A stretch of DNA of 64,000 bases from NCBI GenBank assembly GCA_036346375.1, contig CM070508.1, positions 21,520,852 through 21,584,851 on the forward strand, given 5' to 3'. The translations under genes and the position numbers were made by a program. The first letter of the stretch is position 1; each line of letters starts with the position of its first letter. This DNA comes from Guadua angustifolia. Taxonomy: Eukaryota > Streptophyta > Magnoliopsida > Poales > Poaceae. The notes beneath the pieces were generated by a model. It did no database searches, was not told where the DNA came from, and saw nothing but the letters and a program-made list of their open reading frames with translations. This document shows positions 35,750-46,289 of this stretch, one piece after another.

Positions 35750-36970
35750 CTTGTAAAAGAAGTACTGTTCTTCTATCATTTGTGGCAGTTTTAGCCAAAT
35801 TAAAACCACCACAGATAATATGAGGATCTGTGGCGGTTTTTAGCTACCGTCACTGATAATACTATCAGTGACGGTACAATTTGAAATCGTCGCAAATAAT
35901 AAAAATAGAAAATTTTAAATATTGCTAAATACCTCTCCAGCCTTCTAATTTGAAAGAATTGAAATTAAATAATATTCTACAAATAATTGGAACTAATATT
36001 CCATTTGCAATAATTGAAAAGAACGACAGAAATAGATTCAAAACTGATAATACTATCAGTGGCGGAAAAGAACGACAGAAATAGATTCAAAACTTTGGAG
36101 GCCGTTTTGAGGCCTTAAACGACTTTTTTTTGGGAATTTCGTCGCCTCACGCAAACCATCAGGATCCGACCATCTGATTTTCAAAAGTGCTCAGATTTCG
36201 TATTTGAAAATTAGAATCGGTGCCCAAAAGAATATAACTGAACAGCTCATCGTGTGATGATTCCGGAATGCACAAGAACACTAAAATCGAAGGTACGAGT
36301 CAAAAGTTATGGTGTTTTTACAAGTTAAGTTTAATGAATAGTAATGACACATATATTGCAAGCATAATTAATAGTCAAGAGTATGGAAAATAAATTTGAA
36401 AGTTTTAAATTTTGCTAATTACCTCTATAGTTTACTAATTTGAAATAATTGGAAATCAGTGTTTAGGTGCTTCACGGGGTTAAAGAGAGGAGGGACGCAT
36501 TTTATGTCAGATGTGATCATAACACCATTAAAGTATTAGATCTTATAAGAACTCCGAAGTTAAGTATGTTTAAATGAGAATAGTGATAAGATGGGTGACC
36601 TTCTAGGAAATCCTTATGTGATGTTAAAAACATTCGAATCCAATCACAAATTTTTTTGGGTTGCTCCATGTTCTCCTCACTCCGGCCTATTGCAAGCTAA
36701 TCCAGCGGCTACTCCTATAACTTTCTAGATTTTCACTAAAAGTTAGTTTTTCACTTGATACTTTCCTTTTATACGTACCATCCCAAATATTTTAAAATTT
36801 TGAGAATATATTTATTTTGGGTTTTCAAAAAATTTTACTAAATTTTCTGAAATTTAAAATCTTTATTTAATTTCTAGAAAATTAAAAGGATTTAATTAAA
36901 TTATTTAAACAATGATTTCAAGAATAAAAACGGCAAGGCACAATCTAGTCGAATTTTTCTGGTAGTAGTG
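35750..36970. mobile_element. Non-autonomous CACTA-like element
   Basis: The right end at 36970 reads, on the complement, CACTACTACCAGAAAAATTC. Subterminal palindromes sit near the other side: ACCGTCACTGATAATACTATCAGTGACGGT at 35847-35876 (shown as arms ACCGTCACTGATA and TATCAGTGACGGT) and CTGATAATACTATCAG at 36043-36060. The exact left terminus was not found. Confidence 0.5.
36509..36625 (+). pseudogene. 5S rRNA-derived sequence, decayed
   Basis: This 117-base stretch aligns along the whole of plant 5S rRNA: GATGTGATCATA at the start, AGAACTCCGAAGTTAAG at 36549-36564 (internal box A region), and GATGGGTGACCTTCTAGGAA at 36590-36609 (box C). Most differences from the canonical gene are C to T or G to A, as expected from methylated-cytosine decay. 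It may derive from a Cassandra-type TRIM, whose LTRs carry 5S sequences, or from a captured 5S gene. It is not a functional rRNA gene. Confidence 0.75.
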
Positions 36971-37340
36971 CATATTGGTGTGTGCATGTACATCTTCCCT
37001 GCCATTGAGAAAACAAAACTAAGATGACTTCCACAAATTTTTCTGGGTTGCTCCATGTTCTCCTCACTCTGGTCTATTGCAAGCTAATCCAGCTAGCGGC
37101 TACTCCGATAACTTTCTAGATTTTCACTAAAAGTTAGTTTTTTACTTGATACTTTCCTTTTATACGTACCATCCCAAATATTTTAAAATTTTGAGAATAT
37201 ATTTATTTTGGGTTTTCAAAAAATGTTACTAAATTTTCTGAAATTTAAAACCTTTATTTAATTTCTAGAAAATTAAAAGGATTTAATTAAATTATTCAAA
37301 CAATGATTTCAAGAATAAAAACGGCAAGGCACAATCTAGT
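36646..37340. repeat. Direct repeat pair of about 305 bp
   Basis: 36646-36949 and 37033-37340 are nearly identical (start ACAAATTTTT.TGGGTTGCTC, end CGGCAAGGCACAATCTAGT), differing mainly by an extra CTAG in the second. The first copy leads into the CACTA-like right end and the second does not, so the pair may be a duplication made on insertion or repair. Confidence 0.9.
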
Positions 37341-38880
37341 TGAAGGTACGGTCCCCGGCGAGTCTAGCCGGCGGCATGCATGTACGGGACCCTCGTGGCA
37401 TGGTGGAACTCGAAGTGATCACAGTATTGGCCCTCTTAATTTTTTTTTACAAAACTAGCCTTCATACGAATTTTTTTGCAAAAATAGCCAATGGCCCACA
37501 CATTCCATGCACGGGGAGTGCGAAAATGAGTACGGCAAGACATGTGGCACATTCCATGCTCGAGTTGTGCGGGAAGTGGTCGTGCCACGGTACCAGAGCG
37601 CGGGAGATCGACACTGCAGCATCCTGCAATTTCTGTGCTACCTGACCAAGATACTATAGCATTCTATGATACAGTACCATGGGAAATGTAGCTACAGCAT
37701 GCGGGGTGCGGATTCCTGCAGCGTGGTGGCGCGATAGCAGCAGGGCGTGGCACAGGAGACGGTGTTCCGCGGCGTGGTGGTGTGGTAGCAGTGGGGCGCA
37801 GCATGGGACGTGGCTATCGACGTCCAAGACGTTGGCTCTCTTAATCAAGCTTACGTAAAATTTATAATATGTAGGTCCATGGATATCAAAATGGAGACAA
37901 TAGGAAAGCTTCTTTATTAGCAAAGCGGTTGTGACAGAATGTTATAAGTACAAGATGATTTCATGATTGTAGAGGGCTAATCACGGGCTATAGATGATGT
38001 TTTATGTCAGAATGCGGGATTGTAGATAATGTTCGATTGCGGATTATGCCAGATGATCCTCTACAGCGTCCTTGATGAAGAGGCAGCAGTTGAATTCCAG
38101 AAGGGTGTCTTGTAACTGGGAGACGCCTTCCTATCAAACGGTGTCTTCTCACCAAAGGGCACCTTTTCTAGTGATAATTTCCAGGTGATTGTATATTTAT
38201 GTTAGATAACTATCCAACGAAGAGTTGTGCGAAAAAAAACCGCTTTCTCCTGACCAGTTTGCTGGTCAGGGTGGCCATGTCACTGGTCGGAGATGACCAA
38301 TGTGAAGCTAAATTTGACCATCTTTGATTGAACTGGTCGGAGATCTAACCGTTCGGATAAAGATGAACTTTTGTCTTGGTGCACTATAGGCTTAAGTTTG
38401 ACAGGCCCATTTATCAGTGCACAATCATGGATTATTTTGAAAAAAGGGTCTAAATGGAAAGTGGATCTTATAAAGGTTTGAGGATGACATTTGATTCGAA
38501 CTTCAAACTTTCTCTTAGTTCTACAAGCTTTTCATCTTCTGTCTTCTTTTCTTCTCCCATCAGGTGTGATGGAGGGTATGATAAAGGAAAGAAGGTGAAA
38601 AGCTTGAAGATCTTAAAGGGAGTTTGAGAATATCAACCACATTTTGTAGAGAAATTATTTGAGAATTTTTTAGATTTCAAGTCTTCTCTTAGTTATTCAG
38701 GCTTTTCATCTTCCGTCCTTTCTTCTCTCATCAGATATGATGAGGAGTATGGTTAAGGAAAGGAGCTGAAAAGTCTTAAGGTCTAAAAGGAAGTTTGAAG
38801 AAATTAGACCTTGTGTCAATTGCCATTTATTGAAAAAGCAGTTTACTTTTTCTTGGAAATTGAAATGGTGTCTGAAATTG
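37341..38880. other. No gene; probable LTR/UTR of the following gypsy remnant in its right part
   Basis: The part 37341-38000 shows nothing recognisable. The part 38040-38880 has leader-like sequence with repeated TGGTCGGAGAT and CTTTTCATCTTC...TCTTCTC stretches (38528-38570 and 38703-38740), which suggests LTR or 5' leader of the antisense ORF. Confidence 0.35.
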
Positions 38881-38892
38881 TTAATCATTAGG

Positions 38893-38900
38893 CTATATAA
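38893..38900 (+). promoter_or_regulatory. Possible TATA box of the antisense ORF
   Basis: CTATATAAG on the plus strand, about 110 bases upstream of the ATG at 39004. Confidence 0.45.
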
Positions 38901-39003
38901 GAAGGGGTAAATCTATTTGATTTCTTATGCCCTTACTGCTTGCAAGCATAAATTTTCTTAAACCCTTTAATGCTTCCTAGCCTGCATCTTCTTCACGAAC
39001 CCA

Positions 39004-39183
39004 ATGGCCATGGATAAATCCATCCTGACTAAAGGGAGGATCAAGGAGTTAGAAGACCAGGCCGATCTGATCCCTCTTCGCACAATGTTGCGGTGGGATC
39101 CTAGCGAGGATGACATGAAGACGGTGCCCTAGGATTGGCACCTAGTCATGAAAACCAACTTCGGCTTCGAAGAGTTTGTCTAA
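39004..39183 (+). pseudogene. N-terminal remnant of an antisense ORF in a Tat-like element
   Basis: From the ATG at 39004 the plus strand reads MAMDKSILTKGRIKELEDQA, then PLRTMLRWDPSEDDM, a TAG at 39130, then DWHLVMKTNFGFEEFV and a stop. Its orientation is opposite to the gag-pol remnant at 39184-42264. The charged heptad-like start and the RWDPSEDDMK stretch recall proteins coded in grass retroelements, but I cannot name a family. It ends where the pol remnant begins, so a deletion joins the two. Confidence 0.5.
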
Positions 39184-40083
39184 CTCTTATCGAATAGCTT
39201 CTTGCCGATCAGGAACAAATTGCCGTAGCTTCTGCATCACTGGTCGTATGTCAGGTCGAATGGCTAACTTGTGCTCTACCATTTCCCTTAGGGCCCTAGG
39301 CATGTCAGATGGTTTCCATGCAAACACATCTGCATCAGCTCAGATGAAAGCGATGAGCATGTCTTCCTATTTAGCATCCATTGATGATTCTATCCGAATA
39401 GTTTTTGACTAGTCGGTGGGACCAATGAGAACTTGCTTTATTTGCTCATTGGGTTGAGGAACTGCCTTCAGCCTCTCTATCCTGCTAGATTTGCTTGTAT
39501 TTTCTGCATCATTAGTATTACCTAATGGTAATTGATCAACAATTTTGAGCGGTTTGCGATCACAATTAAGTGCAATAAGTTGATTACCTTGCATAGTAAT
39601 CATGCCTTTCGGATCAAGAATCTTTAAACTCTGGTAGGTATGATGAGTTGCTACCACAAACTTGGTTAGTGAAGTTATACCCAGAATGGCATTATATGCT
39701 AACTCAAAATCAACAATTTTAAATGAAATCGATTTTGTTCTGAAGTTGTTATCATTTCCAAAGGTGACAGGTAATACTATCTATCCCATTAGAGTTACCG
39801 ACGGATCAAGTACAATACCAAAGAATGGATTCGTAACAGGCCTTATTTTTTAACGAGGAATTTGTATCCCATCCAAAGTATGAACAAAAAGTAAGTTCAA
39901 AGAACTCCCCCTATCAATTGAAAACCTTCTAACTTTGCAATTGCTAATAGTAGGAGAAACTACTAATTGGAGCTTTCTAGGGATTGACGCACCTTTTGGG
40001 CAATCTTGCTTGTTGAAGGTAAGGCCAACCTTCGACCACTTGGGGTATTTTGGCCTTCTGGTCTGATTGTCGATATTATTCAC
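39184..40083 (-). pseudogene. Protease and start of reverse transcriptase, Tat-like gypsy
   Basis: On the minus strand 40083-39850 gives a protease-like stretch with KVRRFSIDRGSSLNLLFV, where Tat elements have IDGGSSLN (here G to R next to the active Asp). 39657-39409 gives THHTYQSLKILDPKG and NQLIALNCDRKP, the protease-RT linker. 39400-39184 reads DVFAWKPSDMPRALREMVEH, KLAIRPDMTPV and QKLRQFVPDRQEAI, the N-terminal edge of gypsy RT. Stops break the frame and the rest of RT, RNase H and integrase is gone. Confidence 0.8.
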
Positions 40084-40099
40084 CTCTCTCCAAGTAGTT

Positions 40100-42264
40100 T
40101 TAAATTGCCTTTTTGAGATGTATGCAGATGAGCCACCAAATCTAACATTGACATGGTTGTCGGGCTTTTGATAGCGCCCATCTCCTCATCACCATCTGTA
40201 TCCTTGTTTCTTGAATTTTCTGGTAAGGTAGGCATTGGACCCTTATCGGAGTAGAAATTTTCTATGCGTTTCTGCCATGTATGGTAGTTCTACACGTTGT
40301 GTCCTGATACCCTATATAACGGACACCAATAACCATTACCACTAGTCGCACTAGGGTTTTTGGAGCCAAACTAGTCATTCTGGCGACCAGTTGTCTTCTT
40401 CCAAGGTGCCTTTCCTTTGGAGTATATTGGTCATTCTGTAATTCCTGCAACTTCACGCTAGACGCTCTATTTATTTTTCTTTTTCTTTTCATCCTTTCAT
40501 GATCTTTATATTTAGAGACATTTTCATCTACTGGTCCTCCGATACCGAGAGACCAGGTTGGAGCGGAGCATGACCTTTATCAACCATTCGGTTCCATTCA
40601 ATAACCTCATGCACATGTGAGTATCGGTCCACCATATTGAAAAACTCTGGTATGGTAGATGGTGGATGAATATTGAGATCTTTAGTAAAACTTTTATAAT
40701 GGACAACCTACTTGAAAGTACAAATCACAGAGCTGTCAAACCTTTTATAATGGGCTTTTGATAGCCCATCTCCTCATCACCATCTGTATCCTTGTTTCTT
40801 GAATTTTCTGGTAAGGTAGGCATTGGACCCTTGTTGGAGTAGAAATTTTCTATGCGTTTCTGCCATGTATGGCAGTTCTGCACGTTGTGTCCTAATACCC
40901 TATATACCGGACACCAATAACCATTACCACTGGTCACACTAGGGTTTTTGGAGCCAGACTAGTCATTCTGGCAACCAGTTGTCTTCTTCCAAGGTGCTTT
41001 TCCCTTGGAGTATGTTAGTTGTTCTTTAATTCCTACAACTTCAAGCTAGACGCTCTATTTATTTTTCTTTTTCTTTTCATCCTTTTATGATCTTTAGATT
41101 TAGAAACATTTTCATCTACTGGTCCTCCGATACCAGGAGACCAGGTTGGAGCGGAGCATGGTCTTTATCAACCATTCAGTTCCATTCAATAACCTCATGC
41201 ACATGTGAGTATCGTTCTGCCATATCGAAAAACTCTAGTATGGTAGATGGTGGATAAATATTGAGATCTTCAGTAAACCTTTTATAATGGACAACCTGCT
41301 TGAAAGTACAAATCACAAAGCTGTCAAAGATATTAGGGATGGTGTTGTGTACTACTATAAACCTTTTAATAAACAGTCGCAAATTCTTGACAGAAGTTTG
41401 GCTAAGACGATGCAAATCATCTTCTTTACCAGGTTTAGCATAGTAACTTTTGAAATTATTTAAAATGGCATGGCATAAAATTTTCCAACTATAAATGGAA
41501 CCATCTAGCTAATTAAACAGCCAAGTTCGTGATGATCCCTTTAAAAACGGGTGGAAGGTAGTTGGCCATTACCTTCTCATCACCCCCAATAGCCTGGATG
41601 GCGGTAGTATAGACTTGTAAGAATTCTGATGGATTTTGGGTTCCATCAAAACTCTCCAATGACCCTTGCTTGAATTTTTTAGGCTAGGTTACGCTTCTAA
41701 GTCCAGAGGAGAAAGCTTTACATCCTATGTACAGTCTAGAACGTGATCACAGATTAGGGGCTTGCTTTATATTCTCAGGAGAATGAGGTCATCGTCGACC
41801 ACGGTTAGAAGTTTCACCCGGGGTTAAGTGTTCAAAGACGCTTCTCCATCGTGGTTCTCCTCTTTGTTGGCTAGCGACTTGTTGGCGCCGACCAGACGAG
41901 GATCCCTCCACATGGGATTCGGTCTGAGATCTTGTAGAGACAAACCTTATTTGCACTTCATTCGCGACTTCTCACAGATCAGTAACAATAAACTGTATAA
42001 CTATTGCATTCAGTGCATCTTCCCCCTCCATTGGATAATTAAGAATTGCATTCCAATAAATGTGAATTTTCTCAATGAGGGTGTTTGCTGTGAACTGGTT
42101 TGAACAAAGTCGCGATCCCTTGCCACTGCCTGTGGAGGTGGTGGCATAACGAATGTAACTTGACGAGGCTGTTCCCCAGAAACTTGATGTCTCCTTGAGG
42201 TACTTGGTTGATTTTGAAAATATAAGCATTGGGCCTCGTTAATATATTTTTGCTTCTCTGCCAT
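40100..42264 (-). pseudogene. Degenerate gag, Tat-like gypsy
   Basis: Minus-strand frames include 42264-42010 (N-terminal Gln/Pro-rich part, VTFVMPPPPQAVARD), 41415-41176 with QTSVKNLRLFIKRFIVVHNT and PPSTILEFFDMAERYSHVHE (the Retrotrans_gag region) and 40937-40725 with YWCPVYRVLGHNVQNCHTWQ, a zinc-knuckle-like motif. A tandem duplication (see next entry) repeats the knuckle region. The product would be a structural capsid polyprotein; it is inactive. Confidence 0.75.
40162..41328. repeat. Tandem duplication of 579/577 bp inside gag
   Basis: Copy 1 is 40162-40740 and copy 2 is 40752-41328; both start GGGCTTTTGATAGC and end AGCTGTCAAA. They differ by scattered substitutions, so the duplication is not recent. 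Confidence 0.9.
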
Positions 42265-42294
42265 ACGCCGCTCGTTAATATAACAAATACTCTT

Positions 42295-42710
42295 GTTTGT
42301 AGACCACGGATTACAAATTCACTGAATGGGTAGACCCACCGTATCACATACTTGCCCAATGCTACATTCATACATTTCTATATCGCCTCGACGAAATGTA
42401 AGAGGACCTCACAGAAGTCAAGAAGGAGAATAAATAGCTCTGCAGCCAGAACTTGAAGCTCTGGATCTAGAATGACAACCTACATCGTCAGAGACTCAGG
42501 GAGAGGAACAATGAGTAGGTCGTTCACTTCGGCAGCGATTACCACACTTAGAGTTGTTGCAGTAATGCCAGCTGTAGTTATGCTTACCACTACCATAACT
42601 AGTAATCCCGTTCACGTCGTCCTGACGATCAACACTCCCTGTGGATGCCGTATGGTTACCTATTCGAGTCTTAATGTCCTTCACCCATAAAACGTAGTCC
42701 ATCCCACTCT
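42295..42710 (+). pseudogene. Possible GRF-zinc-finger-like fragment, weak
   Basis: A plus-strand frame reads TTDYKFTEWVDPPYHILAQC, then YRLDEM, a stop, then EDLTEVKKENK and LREEQ. The EWVDPP step followed by a coiled coil recalls GRF-type zinc-finger proteins common near plant transposons, but the zinc ligands are mostly missing. Low certainty. Confidence 0.25.
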
Positions 42711-43609
42711 TTTACAATTCCAAAAGGCACCCTAGTATCATACTTTTGTTCATGTTCGTGGTGCTCTGTACCACCATTTGTAACATCTAAACTGTATGCG
42801 CCATGTGATCTCCTTTTATTATGAAATGCTATATTCAATTCATTTTGTTGTTTTTGAACTCTAAATATGCAATGACTGTACCAGTTGCAAGAACAATATC
42901 AACGAATGTCACAACACATTTCAACCTACTTTACCACGTACAATATAGAACATGATAAATACCTATGCATGGCACTTGAGAGTCAAGTGGCTATTTTCCC
43001 AACAAAAAAAGGGAATAGGGGCTACATTTGCAAACAAAAAATTTTAAAATTTTTATATGATTGATTTCTCCTTTTTTTATTATTAGGAATGCTCATCTGC
43101 TTCTGTGTCACCAATTGAAATGATGACGGAGAGTCCATCCAAATGGTGACAGCTCTTTATCGCCATTCTAAATAACGACAGAGTTTTAGTTATCTTTTTA
43201 AAATGCAACAGAGTGTCTGTTACCATTTGAAACGGCGATAGACTCTTTGTCGCGATTTCAATCCACAACAGATAGGTATAATTGCAATTTTTATCTTCAG
43301 TAAATTATTTTTTGTAATTTTTTCATTAAAAATTATTATTTAAAAAAATCATGCACGTATAGGGCCTATAGGCCACTAGTAAGTTACTAGTTCAATGCCC
43401 GTATGTTGCTATGAAAAATAAAATTGGTAACAAAATAAAAAGGTCAAGTAATAAAAGAAAATTATGATATAAGATCAAACGTCTATTTTTCCCTATTACA
43501 AAAATTTTTATGGTTTCTTCTCCGGTATAAATTAAAACCAAATATATTGTACGTAGCAATATATATTACCAATCTAAAAAATCAATCAATCATTTTTATC
43601 CCTTTTTGC
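42711..43609. other. No gene; CACTA-like subterminal repeats at 43080-43280
   Basis: The stretch 43080-43280 repeats GACGGAG, GGTGACAG, AACGACAGAG and CGGCGATAG words at short spacing, like CACTA subterminal arrays. Termini were not found. The part 43375-43400 has ACTAGTTCAATGCCCGTATG, a word often seen at grass transposon ends. Confidence 0.35.
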
Positions 43610-44532
43610 AATTTATATTACCAGCTCGCGTTCCTCTTCCTCTCGCCATGCCCGCAGTGCGCGCTCCTCGGCGCCGTCGATCTCGTCTTCCTCGTCGCCT
43701 CGCTTGTCCTCATCATCCACCGCCTTCACAAGGGCGACACGGGAGTTTTCTCCGAGCACGAGGCACTGCTGCCGAAGCCACCACCATTCCGGACCACTGG
43801 CCGCTACGCGGTCGCGCTCGGGGCGTCCGCCGTCCTCCTCGCACTCGCGTTCTTTCTCCTGCCGAGCACTCCATGGCGCGTTATGGAGTCCACCTTCCTC
43901 GTTGCCCACTTCGTTGCGTACGCCATGGTCGCGTGGTCAGTCGCCTCGAAGAAAGGGGCCACCGCCGCCACCCAGCCTTTGCACCTCCACGTCTTCTGAA
44001 TCGCCACCTCCCTCAGCACCGCGCTCTTCTCCGCTTCAGCGGTGGTCCGCTGCGCCGATGGTTCGCTGCTCTTCCCAAATGACCATCTCGCCTTTACCGG
44101 CCTACTTGTCTCCATGCCTCTAGCGTACCTAGCCATCACTGGCTTCACCGGCCATGACGCCGGAGCCCATGAAAGTGAACCAGAAAACACCAACGCCGAG
44201 ATGCCCGCCACGCCATGCGCCACCGTGTCATTCCTCTCTCTCGCGACGTTCAGCTGGATCAACCCGTTTATCTCCAAGGGGTATGCCAATGACTCTCTCA
44301 CCGCCGACGACGTCCCACCGGTGTCGCCGGACAACCGTGCCGGTTGCCAGACGCTTTGCTCACGCCCAACTAGCCGACGTTAGTTACGGCACCCGTGCAT
44401 GCCGCGCTCGACTATCCTTCCGCCGCGATTAATATTGACCGCGCCGGCTTCGGCTACGCCCACGACCATGTATGTCGGTCTGTCACTTATTGATCAGTTC
44501 GTCGAGTTCATTCGCCGCGGCGGCACGACATG
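43610..44532 (+). pseudogene. N-terminal fragment of an ABCC (MRP-type) ABC transporter
   Basis: The plus-strand frame from 43630 reads QCALLGAVDLVFLVASLVLI, further hydrophobic helices (ASAVLLALAFFLLP; STFLVAHFVAYAMVAW), then a TGA at 43997-43999 where the family has Trp, then more helices and ATFSWINPFISKGYANDSLT, DVPPVSPDNRA: the TMD0 and the linker leading to TMD1 of plant ABCC transporters. After a frameshift near 44340, 44444-44520 reads TMYVGLSLIDQFVEFIRRGG. Both nucleotide-binding domains are absent and the 5' end lacks a start. ABCC proteins move glutathione conjugates and other organic anions; this copy cannot. It may be a captured fragment. Confidence 0.85.
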
Positions 44533-45355
44533 GGAGATCTTGAATGAATTCTCTTAATTGATTCTGTAAAAACTGTACAGCATATATAGAATACAAAAGG
44601 AATAATTGACCGGCTATTAATTACCAGTAATAATCAAGAATTTTGCTGTAATAATCGGCCATATTTAGAAAGATATGGCTAGTTGTAAATCAGAAAAGAA
44701 TAATTAGCTATAATGACCAGTTATTATTAGAGATATGACGGGAGAGGAGAGTTAAAAAGAATAGACCGTTGTCACCGACTGTAAATTTATATTAATAGAG
44801 ATATTTGCTGTGCATGCATGCGGTCGCGGTCCTCTGTTATTTCAATATTGCAAAACGACGCAGGAACCCTCCAATACTGTTGCAGCTTACAGTATCTATA
44901 GATCAATCACTGGATCGATCAGCAATTTTCACCTCAAGCATGCACTGCAGTACTGCGTAGTACGTACCATTGAATTCGAAACTCATGTTTCGGTACTCGC
45001 CGAGGCATCGCGAAGGATCCCGACCTCCTCTCATCTAGACAAACTGCGAAATACTACTACTAAAATCACAAATCTGTGAGCCTGTCACGTGAAGAAGCAT
45101 ACATGGTCGTACCTGGCACTGGCAAAAATTAACAAGCAGCAGCAGGTCCCGGAAGCCGTGGGAAATGGGAATCGCAGATCGAGGTCAGTCAGTGCGTGCA
45201 CACAGCTGGCCGAGCGAAAGATATCAATAGACTACTAGCAGAGCAACTGGCTGAGGCTCGAGAGGTGAGAGAGGTCATGTGACGATGCGGAGTCCGAGGC
45301 ATACATTGCAGGCGTTGCCTGCGCTCGGCTTCTCGTGCTCTCGTTATATATTTTT
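44533..45355. other. No gene seen
   Basis: AT-rich spacer with repeated GGAATAATTGACCGGCTAT and AATAATTAGCTATAATGACC words (44600-44740). No supported ORF. Confidence 0.45.
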
Positions 45356-45715
45356 TCTAGCAAAAATATCCTGTGTAATCAGACAGGCTGGTGAAATCAC
45401 GGTGCAACCTAACTAGAAAAAATTTCAAAAAATTCTGAAAAAAATCATGGATGTACGTCCTGTGCTTACCCCAATAAAAAGACAAACTTGATCATAAAAT
45501 TAACAGTTCCTGTGCTGATCACCTTTGTCTTTTTTGTAACTTCTAGCACATGACGAATTTGATCATGAAATTTTATATGTAGATGGGGTAAGCTGAGATG
45601 TACTTCCATGATTTTTTTCAAAAATTTTTGAAACTTTTTCTAGTTGAATTGTACCGTGGTTTCACCAACTCTCTGATTGCACAGAATATGTTCCTTTTTT
45701 CTATGCATAATTGGA
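45356..45715. mobile_element. Fold-back element with arms of about 150 bp
   Basis: The left arm (45356-45475) and right arm (45580-45715) are inverted copies: TGGTGAAATCACGGTGCAAC pairs with GTACCGTGGTTTCACCA, and AAAAATCATGGATGTACGTC with GATGTACTTCCATGATTTTT. Ends near TTTTTTCTAGCAAAAATATC and ATGTTCCTTTTTTCTATGCA. No coding capacity. A transcript would form a long hairpin. Confidence 0.75.
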
Positions 45716-46289
45716 TTTCTTTTTTACAGGGGCAAGAGTCAAGACGTGTGGATTAGATTTACTCCCCTGCAAGCGCCAGATGCCGTGAGCTTGTGGTTGC
45801 CATCTGCGCTGGCTGGTTGGTTGTGACTTGAGCTTGTTCGTTTCGGTGACCATAGTTTTATTTGTAATGCCACGCAATTTAGCAGGTTTGGGGATTGCAT
45901 CTTAAATATTAATCGTTAATTGCATGCTGATCTTTCGGACCATATCATTTTCATACTGTTAATCTGGTTGTATTTTGTTGGCAATCTAAAAGATGAGTCA
46001 TACAGTCTATTTTTGACAGGGAATTTATCGATTCTGCGTTGTTGTGGTGTGCCAAGTCTATATATGTTTCTCAAATACTGGCCATATTCACTATGAGATG
46101 CGATTCAAAATTGTCTCAAATACTGGCCATATTTCGCTATTTTATTTGGCGACAGAAGAGCCACATCAGCGTTAGGTTGGATTTTTGTGGGCCTTGCCAC
46201 CTTGTTGCCCAACTATTGGGTGACAGAGATATATTTTTGTAAATTTTTTTTGCAATGTATAGTTTTGCAATTTGAATAAAAAATTATAT
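45716..46289. other. No gene seen
   Basis: Spacer; CTCAAATACTGGCCATATTC occurs twice (46073 and 46114) within a 41-bp near-duplication. Confidence 0.45.

Noticed and set aside
36509..36625. Functional 5S rRNA gene
   Set aside because: Too many changes in box A and the intermediate element, and only one copy with no spacer array.
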